Counted from the first letter of the stretch, positions 35,350 through 44,307 are shown. The stretch: DNA of 64,000 nucleotides from Desulfospira sp963664655 (GCA_963664655.2 CAXXHM010000001.1:62001-126000), one strand, 5' to 3'. Notes: a model not told the origin generated them from the sequence alone. Numbers and translations: made by a program.

Positions 35350-36363
35350 TTAAGATGTGGTCAGTTTAACCAGGACGCCGGGACGTTGGCACAAGGGAAG
35401 CGGGTTCGACTGGGTGTGGATATCAATACCGCGTCCAAACTTCCTGGGTTCCTGTTTGGCATAAAATTCCTGGCCAATGGTGTTGGCGGTTTCAACGAAA
35501 TCAGCCGGTGCCACATAAGTGCGGAACGTTTCACCAGTGCCAATCGGGAAGGCATGCGCTTCACCATCGGCAATAAATTTCCGGGTTGTGCCTTCGGCGT
35601 CCGGTGCGTTGCCAATATATTCTTCGAAAATGAGGCCACCAAACTTAAACCCTTTGCGGGGATCGCCACCAAGACGGTCCTCTGCCTCGGCGTAATTGGC
35701 ATATGCAGCTTTGACGTTGTCATGATCGATAAAGGCTTCAAAAAAATCAGAAGAACACAACACCTTGACACCTGTCATGGTTTCACCTTTAAGATTCTCT
35801 TCAATGTGCCTGGAAACAGCCAGGCATTTATTCCTAACTTTCGTTGTGCTGGTTCCGAGAACAAAAGAAAGGCTTTTCTGGGTGATTCCAAACTCTGTGT
35901 ACAGGTTGTACAGTGTGGAGCCGTCACCATCCAGAATAGTACCCTTGAGGGCTCCCATTCGGAGATGTTCAAGGGTGATTGCATGCTTATTCTTCATGGT
36001 CTGGAGCTTATCGTTCATGATGGTCGTGTATGGTGCAAGATCAGTTTCAGATCCAAACGCCCGGACGCCTTCATACTCATTCGGCAGTAAGGTTTCATCC
36101 AAAGGCAGGTGTGGAATCACAAACGCCCGGACCGCTCTTTTTCCAGTCTGATTCTGGGCACCGGGTGAACCCACCGGCTTGGATGTGATCAGGTTAAGAA
36201 CATTGTTCTTTTCCTCAATCATAATGGTTCTTGTTCTCACGCCTTTAACGGGCATGAGATTCATGGCACCAACCTTGCCATACGAATTCGGCAAAATATT
36301 GATTGAGGCCGTCAGTGACGCCATGGAAAAGGCGTCATTTTCCCAGGGATTCAAAATAGTCAT
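35350..36363 (-). CDS. Major capsid protein (lambda gpE family)
   Basis: The 337-residue protein has the gpE-family signature: FSMASLTASINILPNSYGK at residues 12-30, RTRTIMIEEKNNVLNLI (43-59), PHLPLDETLLPNEYEGVRAFG (given in parts: HLPLDETLLP near 89, YEGVRAFG near 101), and VKVLCSSDFFEAFIDHD near 199. It adopts the HK97 fold and builds the icosahedral shell. The decoration gene precedes it, overlapping by one base. Confidence 0.93.
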   Translation of the reverse strand: MTILNPWENDAFSMASLTASINILPNSYGKVGAMNLMPVKGVRTRTIMIEEKNNVLNLITSKPVGSPGAQNQTGKRAVRAFVIPHLPLDETLLPNEYEGVRAFGSETDLAPYTTIMNDKLQTMKNKHAITLEHLRMGALKGTILDGDGSTLYNLYTEFGITQKSLSFVLGTSTTKVRNKCLAVSRHIEENLKGETMTGVKVLCSSDFFEAFIDHDNVKAAYANYAEAEDRLGGDPRKGFKFGGLIFEEYIGNAPDAEGTTRKFIADGEAHAFPIGTGETFRTYVAPADFVETANTIGQEFYAKQEPRKFGRGIDIHTQSNPLPLCQRPGVLVKLTTS

Positions 36364-36737
36364 TAGGATTCCTCCCTTACAATGATGCCAAGGGCAGCAA
36401 GCTGAGCCAGGGCAGCGGTTATCTCTGTAGTCTCAATGTCAGATGGCCATACAAGATTGCTGGTGATGATGATTGCATCACGAGCGACAATAACGCCCTG
36501 GATGTCTCCATCAGAGGCATCATAATTGTCAATCACGATACCAGCAGCGTTTTGTGAGCCATCTTCACCATCTTGATTGAAGGCCACATACTTGCCTGAT
36601 GCGGTAACCTCACCAACAACTTCACCAATGGAAAGGTCTTCACCGGAAAGGATGGTAACTTCATCCCGTGAATATCCGCGCTCCTCTTCCCAAACCAGAA
36701 AATCTTTCAGGTTATTTGGTTCTGTGAAAGCAGCCAT
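36363..36737 (-). CDS. Head decoration protein (lambda gpD-like)
   Basis: The 124-residue protein has the short N-terminal arm and beta core of gpD-type stabilisers (GYSRDEVTILSGEDLSIGEVVG near 21-42, and IVARDAIIITSNLVWP near 83-98). Trimers would clamp the expanded capsid. It lies between the protease/scaffold and capsid genes, as in lambda. Confidence 0.88.
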   Translation of the reverse strand: MAAFTEPNNLKDFLVWEEERGYSRDEVTILSGEDLSIGEVVGEVTASGKYVAFNQDGEDGSQNAAGIVIDNYDASDGDIQGVIVARDAIIITSNLVWPSDIETTEITAALAQLAALGIIVREES

Positions 36738-37156
36738 TATTTACCCTCCGCTCTTTTTTTTGCATCGGCAACCAGGGGATTCTCCCCGCCGTCATGCATG
36801 GGGTTCACGTTCGAAAAGATCTCAATGCTTGTGGCTTTATCCGCCTGGGCATCAATGATCTTTTTCCCGGCCTCTTCCGGGGTCAGTGTCAAAAGATCAG
36901 CGATAAAAGCCGGGCTTGATACCTTGGCAATCTGCGCTTTTTCCATGACTTCTTTCACCCGCTTGGCTTCGGCTTCTTTTGCTGTCTCTGCCCCGGTTTT
37001 TTCTCCGGCGGCCGTGGCCTCTGCCTTAATTTTTTCAATGTCGGGCTCATCACCCTTTGCGGTTTTCGGGAAATATCCAAGCGAAGCAAACGCCGCCTCT
37101 ACCTCGGAGTCCTCTTTCCCGGATACCAATGCTCTTAGGTCTGTTTTAAGTCCCAT
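36737..37156 (-). CDS. Internal start: scaffold protein (Nu3-like)
   Basis: An in-frame ATG at 37156 inside the protease gene has GGAG eight bases upstream and gives a 139-residue product. It is highly helical and charged (KAEATAAGEKTGAETAKEAE), as expected for a scaffold, and contains none of the protease core. In lambda the scaffold Nu3 is made from an internal start within gene C in exactly this way. Confidence 0.7.
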   Translation of the reverse strand: MGLKTDLRALVSGKEDSEVEAAFASLGYFPKTAKGDEPDIEKIKAEATAAGEKTGAETAKEAEAKRVKEVMEKAQIAKVSSPAFIADLLTLTPEEAGKKIIDAQADKATSIEIFSNVNPMHDGGENPLVADAKKRAEGK

Positions 37157-37933
37157 AGCGTATACTCCGTTTGTTGTGTGTTTGGTCTGGAGTTCTGATA
37201 TCAGTCCTTCCAGACTGCCAAATCTATCAGCCATCCCGGCCTTAATGGCTTTTTCAGCGATCATCATTCCTCCCTGGCCGAAATCGCTTTTTACTTTTTC
37301 AACATCCAGGCCCCGGTATTCAGCGACCTTGGCTATAAACACAGCCTCAAGATCGTCCGCCCGTTGCTGGATTTCATTTTTCCCAGCATCTGATGCCGGG
37401 TCAATCCGTTTTTTAGGAGCGTTTGAGGACACAATTTCAATGGTTTTTGTGTCGGTTGCCCGGTATCCGAAAACAACCCCGAGAGATCCGAGCTCAGCTG
37501 TTTTATCAACCACAACTTCGTCACAAGCAGATGCCCACCACAGGCCCCCAGATGCGCATTGCCCCCCGACGTAGGCAATGGTCGGTTTTTTTGCATTACG
37601 GATCATCTCGGCACATTCATTAATTGCCCTGGCATCACCACCGGGTGTATCAAAATCAAGAATGATGGAATTGATTTCAGAGTTTTCTTGGGCGGCTGTA
37701 AAATCCCGGGCAACATCCTCTGTTGCCGTTCCGCCCCTGATCCAGTTCAAATAAGAATCGAACCTGGAGATCACACCATGAATAGGCAAGATTGCAACGC
37801 TTCCACGCTTTTTTACCATCCATGTGCCCTTCAGCCTTTCTGCATATCTGGCTTCAAGGGTTTCAGGATTCAAAATCCCCTCAAGCTCCATGGGGGATAT
37901 CAACATTGGTCTGTCAATTAAACTATTCACCAT
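36737..37933 (-). CDS. Head maturation protease (S49/ClpP-like, lambda gpC type)
   Basis: The 398-residue protein has an S49 peptidase core: SIILDFDTPGGDA near 89-101, then the nucleophile Ser128 in GGQCASGG and DKTAELGSLGVVFGY near 143-157. It cleaves scaffold and portal during prohead maturation. The C-terminal 139 residues form the scaffold and are also made from an internal start. Its start overlaps the portal stop by 11 bases. Confidence 0.9.
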   Translation of the reverse strand: MVNSLIDRPMLISPMELEGILNPETLEARYAERLKGTWMVKKRGSVAILPIHGVISRFDSYLNWIRGGTATEDVARDFTAAQENSEINSIILDFDTPGGDARAINECAEMIRNAKKPTIAYVGGQCASGGLWWASACDEVVVDKTAELGSLGVVFGYRATDTKTIEIVSSNAPKKRIDPASDAGKNEIQQRADDLEAVFIAKVAEYRGLDVEKVKSDFGQGGMMIAEKAIKAGMADRFGSLEGLISELQTKHTTNGVYAMGLKTDLRALVSGKEDSEVEAAFASLGYFPKTAKGDEPDIEKIKAEATAAGEKTGAETAKEAEAKRVKEVMEKAQIAKVSSPAFIADLLTLTPEEAGKKIIDAQADKATSIEIFSNVNPMHDGGENPLVADAKKRAEGK

Positions 37934-39398
37934 CTTTATCCTTCATGCCTTGATATAGGCCGGTTTTTGTGGTTTTTCTGGGATCAGAATCAAAAACAAA
38001 ACCGTGATTATCAATCTTGGAGTATTCATCAACCAGCTGCCGGAAAAATGAGTCAACATCAAGACCCCGCTCTGTGAGCAGCATGTCATAATTTTTTGCA
38101 CCAGCACGCATTTCAAGAATTTCCCCCATAATATCTTTGTAGGGGTCAATCCATGGCCATGGTTGAGGCTGCCAAGTGACACCGCGATAATACCGGCGCT
38201 TAGCCTTGGCATAATCAGGGATCAAAAGTTTGCCGGTTAGCACCGCAGTATCAATCCACCGCTGAACAAAGGGTCTACAAAACTGAAAAATAATGGTCTT
38301 GTTTTGTTCCTGCTGAATAGCCCTCCTGAATTCAAGAAGACCGGCCCGAATTGATGAGTAATTGACTTCTGAAAGATCACCTGTAAGCTGGTCATAAGTT
38401 ATATTCCAGCCCCGGGCCAAATCCATGAGTTGTTGTTTCATCCAGGCGGTATATGATCCGGATACGTCTTTAGGCTCCGCCATGACAACATCTTGTCCCG
38501 GGTTCAGAACAGGGAATGTCCCGGGTTCAAGGCCGACCATATCCGCAGCACCATTAATAGGATCTCCCATTAAATCCATTGGGTTGAATTCTGCATCCAT
38601 GGTCTTGATGAAACCACCGAAAAGGGCGGTGGTTTTACGGCGCACAAGTTCAGCATCAACACACTGGTCAATCTCATGCAATTTCACGAGAATGGTGGAT
38701 GATGACGGGAGCCCACGCTGCTGTCCGGGTCGAGTGGGGTCAAAAACATGCATAATTTCTGATGCAGGGACCCTAATTCTTGTCCCGTCATTATCCATGT
38801 ACATTTCGCCGGGATGGTCTTTGTGCAGCCAATAAGCGGCACGTTTTCCGAGCTTATTGTATTCAATACCCATCCGGACCTTATGCCCATTTGGGAGAGC
38901 CGTGGTGTATGCAACGTCAAGGTGGTCGGCCTCTAAAAGTTGGACCTGTAAAGGTACGGCCAAATCAGAATATCGGCTGCGTGGGCGGAACATGGCCAGG
39001 CATTCACCGTCAGAAAAAACAGCATTGGAAACAATCGTCTGTTGCCCATAAAAATCTGTATTCCCGTCCCAATCTGTTTCGGGTACGGAATCATCCCATA
39101 GCTCTTGTGTTTCCTTTTTTAAATCCGGATCATCTTTGAAATTGAATCTTGGCCGAATACCGGTTCCAACCATGTTGGCGGTTTTGGTGGTCTGGGCACC
39201 CTTGGCAAGTGGGTTGTTACGGATGGCTTGGCGGGATCTGCCACGAAGGGTTGAAAGATTGCTTGCAATGGAGGTGTTGGCCCCGATATTCGACGCAAGA
39301 AAATTTGACATTCTTGGGGAATTTGAAACCCCCTCATAGGTGTGATCAACTACATACGGCACCCCCCTTTCGTTAAGGATTTTTGAAACCCGACGCAT
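37923..39398 (-). CDS. Portal protein (lambda gpB family)
   Basis: The 491-residue protein matches lambda-type portals: an N-terminal region with LRGRSRQAIRNNPLAKGA (49-66), DWDGNTDFYGQQ, a long middle helix region with IMHVFDPTRPGQQRGLP near 215, and VTWQPQPWPWIDPYKD near 415. It forms the dodecameric DNA gate at one capsid vertex. The connector gene upstream overlaps by one base. Confidence 0.92.
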   Translation of the reverse strand: MRRVSKILNERGVPYVVDHTYEGVSNSPRMSNFLASNIGANTSIASNLSTLRGRSRQAIRNNPLAKGAQTTKTANMVGTGIRPRFNFKDDPDLKKETQELWDDSVPETDWDGNTDFYGQQTIVSNAVFSDGECLAMFRPRSRYSDLAVPLQVQLLEADHLDVAYTTALPNGHKVRMGIEYNKLGKRAAYWLHKDHPGEMYMDNDGTRIRVPASEIMHVFDPTRPGQQRGLPSSSTILVKLHEIDQCVDAELVRRKTTALFGGFIKTMDAEFNPMDLMGDPINGAADMVGLEPGTFPVLNPGQDVVMAEPKDVSGSYTAWMKQQLMDLARGWNITYDQLTGDLSEVNYSSIRAGLLEFRRAIQQEQNKTIIFQFCRPFVQRWIDTAVLTGKLLIPDYAKAKRRYYRGVTWQPQPWPWIDPYKDIMGEILEMRAGAKNYDMLLTERGLDVDSFFRQLVDEYSKIDNHGFVFDSDPRKTTKTGLYQGMKDKDGE

Positions 39399-39613
39399 TA
39401 TAGGCCTTTCCTTGAGGCTATTCTGACATAGCTTCTATTTCCGGATGACAATGCACGTAGGATATCCGCTTTGATCTCGCGCAATTCTGCATAACTGGTT
39501 TTGGCATAGTGGACGCTATGACCATTTGAAAAATCAACCTGATCAGTGCGATTGCCTGCCAGATAATCTGATATCGCTGTGTTTATTGCGGTTAAATCTT
39601 CGGATGTAGCCAT
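39398..39613 (-). CDS. Head-tail joining protein (gpW-like)
   Basis: The 71-residue product (MATSEDLTAINTAISDYL at the start) has the two-helix plus hairpin pattern of gpW, which closes the portal after packaging. The ATG at 39613 follows a GGGG word that is part of a perfect 19-bp inverted repeat, so its ribosome-binding site can be hidden in a hairpin. In lambda, W lies between terminase and portal; here a 5.7-kb opposite-strand cassette separates it from terminase. Confidence 0.8.
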   Translation of the reverse strand: MATSEDLTAINTAISDYLAGNRTDQVDFSNGHSVHYAKTSYAELREIKADILRALSSGNRSYVRIASRKGL

Positions 39614-39615
39614 GT

Positions 39616-39660
39616 AAAAACCCCATGTTAAAATCATAATAATTTTAACATGGGGTTTTT
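39616..39660. terminator. Perfect 19-bp inverted repeat (bidirectional terminator) bounding the cassette
   Basis: AAAAACCCCATGTTAAAAT and its exact complement flank a 7-base loop. Either strand gives a hairpin ending in GGGG and a T5 run. It lies directly upstream of the gpW-like start and downstream of nothing but the cassette promoter region, so it could stop antisense transcription into the cassette or gate gpW translation. Confidence 0.8.
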
Positions 39661-39675
39661 GAAAAAATGCGTTTT

Positions 39676-39709
39676 GGCCCGATATGGCCAGTTATCGGCC
39701 CGATATGGC
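39676..39709. repeat. Two 13-bp direct repeats, operator-like
   Basis: GGCCCGATATGGC occurs at 39676-39688 and 39697-39709, a spacing of 21 bases or two helix turns, just upstream of the cassette promoter. Such phasing fits cooperative protein binding on one DNA face. Confidence 0.7.
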
Positions 39710-39732
39710 ATCAAGATGGATAGTTATTTTAC

Positions 39733-39779
39733 TTGACAGGTATTTTTTTTGTTGACACCTACGCACAAATGCGTATAAT
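39733..39779 (+). promoter_or_regulatory. Cassette promoter with operator dyad
   Basis: TTGACA (39752-39757) and TATAAT (39774-39779) are both consensus, with a 16-base spacer; a second TTGACA lies at 39733. The spacer carries the dyad ACGCA-CAAA-TGCGT (39761-39774). A repressor there would block RNA polymerase directly; the XRE gene at the end of the cassette is the natural candidate. Confidence 0.8.
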
Positions 39780-39811
39780 CCAAATAGGATTAACCAATAA
39801 GGGGGTATAAA

Positions 39812-40999
39812 ATGGCTTGGGAATACGTTAATTGCTCAGAATGTGGGGAAGGATATCGGGTCCAAATGTATGGCCCGACTAAAACCCGTGAATGGAAGAT
39901 TGAAAATTGGAGTGGCCTTTGCGATGATTGTAAAGAAGCTGAAAAAGCCGCTCTGATTGAAGAAAACAAATCAGGAGACCTACCAGAGCTAACCGGGTCA
40001 GATAAACAGATTGCTTGGGCTATGCAAATTAGAGCCAGCCGAATTGCATCATTTGAAAAAATAAAATTGGAAGAGCTTTCGGGTGAGCTGTCCTTTCAAT
40101 TAAGCCAAAAATATTCAAAATTAGATATAGAAGAGGCCAAGGTTAAAGCAGCTGAATTCAGGGAAAAATTAGGATCTAATCCACAAGCTTTCTTTGCTGC
40201 AGCGGCCGAACAGGCATTCGCTGAAACATCAGCCCATAAATGGATAGATCATAGAGAAAAACGAACTCTTTCTATGATTGGAGAATCAGCCGTAGCCCTT
40301 TTGGAAGAAAATTATAAATTTATTGAAAGTGACCTTGAAGCTGAAGCAAAGGCAGAAGCGGTGATCTGTCCATCTGAACCAAAGACCGAAACTATCGCGG
40401 ATATAAGACAGCTTGACGACAGAATTGAGATATCATTTAAAGAGAGTAATGGGGACTTCAAAGAAATAATAAAAGCCCTTGGTTACCGCTGGGAGTCTCC
40501 ATGGACAAAAAAATTATCGTTCAAAACGGAGTCTGTTGAAGATAGGGTAGCCGAAGTTGGGCATGCAATTTTAGCCGGCGGCTTCCCTGCCCGGGTAATG
40601 AACCCTGGTATCAGGAAAAAAATATTATCTGGGGATTTCACCCCCGAACATACCAGGTGGATTTCCGTTTTAATAAAAAAGCCGGATTTGTTTTTTATCG
40701 AGTGGGCATACGGCGATGATATGTATTCCGAAGCAAACCGTCTGGCAGGGTCAAGATATCACAAACCTGGAATAACTGTTCCAATGGAACACGTTGAAGA
40801 GGTGGTAGACTTCGCAGAAATTAATAAATTCCGGTTTTCCCCTGCCGCTAAGAAATTAATTGAGCGGGCGAAAGCTAATAAGATGGCTGCTATAATTGCG
40901 GATGTGGAGGTAAAAGAAAAACCGGAATTACCATTAGCCGGCAGGCCTACTTTAGACATTCCGGAATCTGTAGAATTAGACGATGAACTTAAAGATTAG
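39812..40999 (+). CDS. Zinc-ribbon protein with HARP-like segment
   Basis: The 395-residue protein starts with a zinc ribbon (CSECG at 8-12, CDDC at 37-40). A charged helical region follows (about 60-200), then about 205-275 resembles the HARP module of SMARCAL1-type annealing helicases (IKALGYRWESPWTKKLSF, then AILAGGFPARV). It ends in an acidic tail. HARP modules are normally fused to SNF2 motors; here the motor is encoded two genes downstream, so the pair may form a split annealing helicase. GGGGG lies nine bases before the ATG. The HARP reading is by eye and tentative; the zinc ribbon is clear. Confidence 0.6.
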   Translation: MAWEYVNCSECGEGYRVQMYGPTKTREWKIENWSGLCDDCKEAEKAALIEENKSGDLPELTGSDKQIAWAMQIRASRIASFEKIKLEELSGELSFQLSQKYSKLDIEEAKVKAAEFREKLGSNPQAFFAAAAEQAFAETSAHKWIDHREKRTLSMIGESAVALLEENYKFIESDLEAEAKAEAVICPSEPKTETIADIRQLDDRIEISFKESNGDFKEIIKALGYRWESPWTKKLSFKTESVEDRVAEVGHAILAGGFPARVMNPGIRKKILSGDFTPEHTRWISVLIKKPDLFFIEWAYGDDMYSEANRLAGSRYHKPGITVPMEHVEEVVDFAEINKFRFSPAAKKLIERAKANKMAAIIADVEVKEKPELPLAGRPTLDIPESVELDDELKD

Positions 41000-41013
41000 A
41001 AAGGGGGAGGCAC

Positions 41014-41202
41014 ATGGAAACATTTAGAATAGTTTTAAAAAGCAGACTACATCAAAGAAAAACGGTCATAGCCAGAGGCATAAGAAACGAACAGGACGCG
41101 CACTGCCGGGCAGGAGAGCTTGAGGATAAAATGATTGAAGAGAGCGGATGTGAATTCAGGGGCACTTTAGCAATGGACTTTTATGATGTCGAGAAAGAAT
41201 AA
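41014..41202 (+). CDS. Hypothetical small protein in the cassette (62 aa)
   Basis: No family is recognised. The protein is charged, begins METFRIVLKSRLHQRKTV and has one Cys pair spread over the middle (HCRAGELE, SGCEFRG). AAGGGGGAGG lies six bases before the ATG. Its stop overlaps the start of the SNF2 gene by one base, so it is part of the same translation unit. Confidence 0.6.
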   Translation: METFRIVLKSRLHQRKTVIARGIRNEQDAHCRAGELEDKMIEESGCEFRGTLAMDFYDVEKE

Positions 41203-42590
41203 TGAATTTCGAGACAAAGACTGACATCATGTTACACCAATCTCCAGCTGTCGAAAAAATGATGCCATCCCGGGTGGGGGCTCTGCTTATGGATATGGGA
41301 ACCGGAAAAACCAGAACAGCGATTGAAGTAATCCACCGCCGCCAAGCAAGGATCTCAAAGGTAATTTGGTTTTGCCCGGTATCCCTAAAACAGACTATCC
41401 GGCATGAAATATTGAAACACACCGATTGCCTGGATACAGATATACATGTTTTCGATGATAAAACCAACTCTGGTAATATACATAGGGTATTTTGGTACAT
41501 TGTTGGCATAGAGTCCATGTCTTTATCTTCCAGGGTGATCTTATCTATTGCCGCATTGGTAGATACAAAAACGGCGGTTATTGTGGACGAATCCAGTTAC
41601 ATAAAAGGTCACCGGTCCGCAAGAACATGCTGGATAACAGATCTCTCCGAAAAAGCCAGGTATCGCATGATTTTAACCGGAACTCCGTTAAGCCAGGGCG
41701 TAGTTGATCTATTCGCACAATTCCGCTTTTTGAGTAAAAAAATACTTGGATATCATTCTTTCTATTCTTTTGCTAGAAACCACCTGGAATATTCAGAAAA
41801 ATTTCCTGGGCTGATTGTCAGAGCCCACAACACAAAATGGCTGGCCGCCAAAATCAAACCATATGTTTACCAGGTGACAAAAGATGAATGCCTTGATCTA
41901 CCAGAAAAGCTGTATGAAAGGAGATTGTTTCAGATGACATCTGAACAGCGGGAATGGTATGAAAGGATTAAAGAAGAGTCTTTTGCAGCGATCATGGAAG
42001 CAGAAGAGATGGATTCATACGCAATTTTTCAGCTTTTCTCCAAATTGCAGCAAATCGTGTGCGGGTTTTTAAACGCTTATAAAATTAAATTTCCACATTT
42101 TAGAACGGATATGCTATCTGATATTATAAAAGGCATTCCGGAACAAGAAAAAGTGATTATTTGGTGCAAATACGAATATGATATACATCAAATCACGGAT
42201 GAACTTGAACCTAAAAATATCGCTCAGTTCTACGGAAAAATTAATCTTAAAGGCCGGGACAAATCAATTGACGAATTCAGAAACGGGAAACGTTTTTTTG
42301 TTGCAACAGAATCATGCGGCGGCCATGGCCTGACGTTGAATGAGGCGAATTATGTAATTTTTTACAACAACGGATTTAAATATTCCGAACGGTTGCAAGC
42401 GGAAGATCGGTGTCACCGGATTGGGCAGACAAAACCGGTAACGTATATTGATATCATCTGTGAAAAAAGTATTGATGAACGAATCATGAGCGCTCTATAT
42501 GATAAAGGCTCTGTTGTAGACTCCTTTAAAGCTGAGGTTGAAGCGGTTAAAGGAAGTGGGAAACTTAAAGAACTGTTTAAGAGGTTGTGA
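41202..42590 (+). CDS. SNF2-family DNA-dependent ATPase/helicase
   Basis: The 462-residue protein has Walker A DMGTGKT near residue 31, motif II VDESSYIKGH (DESS in place of DEAH) near 130, TGTPLSQG near 158, and C-terminal motifs GHGLTLNEANYVIF and DRCHRIGQTKPV near 407. It is a minimal SNF2 motor without extra domains, most like phage SMARCAL1-type proteins. It would translocate on or remodel DNA. It overlaps the next gene by four bases (ATGA), tying it to the PP-loop enzyme. Confidence 0.88.
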   Translation: MNFETKTDIMLHQSPAVEKMMPSRVGALLMDMGTGKTRTAIEVIHRRQARISKVIWFCPVSLKQTIRHEILKHTDCLDTDIHVFDDKTNSGNIHRVFWYIVGIESMSLSSRVILSIAALVDTKTAVIVDESSYIKGHRSARTCWITDLSEKARYRMILTGTPLSQGVVDLFAQFRFLSKKILGYHSFYSFARNHLEYSEKFPGLIVRAHNTKWLAAKIKPYVYQVTKDECLDLPEKLYERRLFQMTSEQREWYERIKEESFAAIMEAEEMDSYAIFQLFSKLQQIVCGFLNAYKIKFPHFRTDMLSDIIKGIPEQEKVIIWCKYEYDIHQITDELEPKNIAQFYGKINLKGRDKSIDEFRNGKRFFVATESCGGHGLTLNEANYVIFYNNGFKYSERLQAEDRCHRIGQTKPVTYIDIICEKSIDERIMSALYDKGSVVDSFKAEVEAVKGSGKLKELFKRL

Positions 42591-43882
42591 TGAGCAAACA
42601 ATATCTAATGCAAAATGTTTATAACGCGGCACAAGAGCGTATGCATATTATATTCTCAGAATTTGACAAGATCTGCCTTGCGTTCTCAGGAGGGAAGGAT
42701 TCCGGAGTAATGTTGAATCTGGCAATTAATTTTGCTCAAAAATATAATAAGAAAATAGGCGTAATGGTCGTTGATTTGGAGGGGCAGTATAAACTAACTA
42801 TTGACTATATCCAGACTATGTTTGATCGTTACGCCGAATGGATTGACCCATATTGGGTTTGCTTGCCAATAAACCTTAGAAACGCAGTATCTGTTTACCA
42901 GCCATTTTGGTGTGCATGGGACCCCGACGTACAAGACAAATGGATACGGCCATTGCCGGACCACCCGTCTGTTGTCTCTGACCCTGAATACTTTCCATTT
43001 TATCAACACCGGATGGAGTTTGAAGAATTCACTCCTGCATTTAACAAATGGTATGGCCAAGGCAAAAAAACCGCCATGCTAGTAGGTATTCGATCAGATG
43101 AGAGCCTTAACCGATTTCGAACAATCGTATCAACATCCAAAACAACTTATAATAGCCACGGATGGACCACTAAACTCGATAACTCAAACGTGTATAATTG
43201 CTATCCTATATACGATTGGCGCACGGAAGATATCTGGATAGCGAATGGCCGGTTTGAATGGGAATATAATAAGCTTTACGACATGATGTACAAGGCAGGG
43301 GTTGGAATACACGATCAACGAATTTGCCAGCCATACGGCGATGATCAGCGGATAGGGCTTGAGTTGTTTAGGGTAATCGAACCAGAAACATGGGCAAAAG
43401 TTGTGAACCGAGTGTCTGGTGCCAACTTTGGGAATATTTATTGCGGAAACAAAATTTTAGGTTACCGAAAAGTAGACTTACCTAAAGGTCATACATGGAA
43501 AAGTTACACCAGATTGTTATTGAAAAGTCTCCCACCAGAAACCCGTGCCAATTATATTGACCGATTCACTAGTTTTATTCGGTACTGGCGAAAGACTGGG
43601 TCTGCCGTCCCTGATGAGCTACTTGAACTGCTCCCCCCTGAGGCCGAAGTGACTAATACCCTGACAAACCGAGGCAAAAAAAACAAGCGCCTGGTTAAAT
43701 ATAAAAAAGTCCCAGATTCATTAGATTCTGTCATTGAAAGTAAAAAGGCGGCCCCAACCTGGCGCAGAATGGCCGCTTGTATTCTAAAAAATGACCACCT
43801 CTGCAAGGGCCTGTCCTATACTCAAACCCAAAACCAGGTTGAACGAATGAGGCTTTTAGTTGAAAAATATAAAAACCTCTAA
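42587..43882 (+). CDS. IbrA-like PP-loop ATP pyrophosphatase (PAPS reductase fold, DUF3440)
   Basis: The 431-residue protein has the PP-loop SGGKDSGVML (residues 33-42) of the PAPS reductase/ATP-pyrophosphatase fold, YDWRTEDIWIANG near 205, HDQRICQPYGDDQRIGL near 244 and a DUF3440-like C-terminal half. E. coli IbrA, which with IbrB raises expression of eib immunoglobulin-binding genes, has this plan; DndC of phosphorothioate systems shares the fold. No CXXC sulfate-reductase signature is seen, so assimilatory PAPS reduction is unlikely. The IbrB-like gene lies two genes downstream. Confidence 0.85.
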   Translation: MMSKQYLMQNVYNAAQERMHIIFSEFDKICLAFSGGKDSGVMLNLAINFAQKYNKKIGVMVVDLEGQYKLTIDYIQTMFDRYAEWIDPYWVCLPINLRNAVSVYQPFWCAWDPDVQDKWIRPLPDHPSVVSDPEYFPFYQHRMEFEEFTPAFNKWYGQGKKTAMLVGIRSDESLNRFRTIVSTSKTTYNSHGWTTKLDNSNVYNCYPIYDWRTEDIWIANGRFEWEYNKLYDMMYKAGVGIHDQRICQPYGDDQRIGLELFRVIEPETWAKVVNRVSGANFGNIYCGNKILGYRKVDLPKGHTWKSYTRLLLKSLPPETRANYIDRFTSFIRYWRKTGSAVPDELLELLPPEAEVTNTLTNRGKKNKRLVKYKKVPDSLDSVIESKKAAPTWRRMAACILKNDHLCKGLSYTQTQNQVERMRLLVEKYKNL

Positions 43883-43896
43883 AAGGGAATGAAAAA

Positions 43897-44307
43897 ATGG
43901 ATATTTTATATGGCAAAAGCAATGAGATAAAAGATTTTTGGAATTTGATGGGACCTTTGTTCGCCAGTCGTGACATGGTGAAAATTCAGGGGGTCAATAT
44001 GTATGATTCTGATTCCACGCTTTGGTTTTTATCTGTCAATGACAACCGCGTCAATGCTTTTTGTGCGGCACAAATAACTCATGGCGGCAAGGCCATCTTG
44101 AAATATGATCATGCAAATAAAGGGCAAGGCGCGGCCCTGGGTAGCATTAGGAGGAAGAGGACCTCAGTACTCAAAACCATTCAAAAAATCACCATACTTG
44201 AACGAACCGTTCACCACTCGGATCAATCCGGCTGGATAAAAAAAGGATTTCAGTTTGCCCGAAAAAATGGTCAATATGTGGTGTTAAACAAGGAGATTAT
44301 CAAATGA
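43897..44307 (+). CDS. Cassette protein, possible GNAT-like fold (136 aa)
   Basis: The protein has an alternating strand-helix pattern with VNAFCAAQITHGGKAILKYD near 50-69 and a C-terminal helix pair (HHSDQSGWIKKGFQFARKNG), loosely like a GNAT acetyltransferase, but without a clear acetyl-CoA loop. No family is firmly recognised. It lies between the IbrA-like and IbrB-like genes and overlaps the latter by four bases, so it is probably a third partner of that pair. Confidence 0.6.
   Translation: MDILYGKSNEIKDFWNLMGPLFASRDMVKIQGVNMYDSDSTLWFLSVNDNRVNAFCAAQITHGGKAILKYDHANKGQGAALGSIRRKRTSVLKTIQKITILERTVHHSDQSGWIKKGFQFARKNGQYVVLNKEIIK

Noticed and set aside
35284..36090. 268-aa plus-strand frame across the capsid gene
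   Set aside because: Antisense to the major capsid gene; no recognisable protein features.
36798..37574. 258-aa plus-strand frame across the protease gene
   Set aside because: Fully antisense to a well-supported protease/scaffold gene, Ser/Pro-rich shadow composition, no ribosome-binding site.
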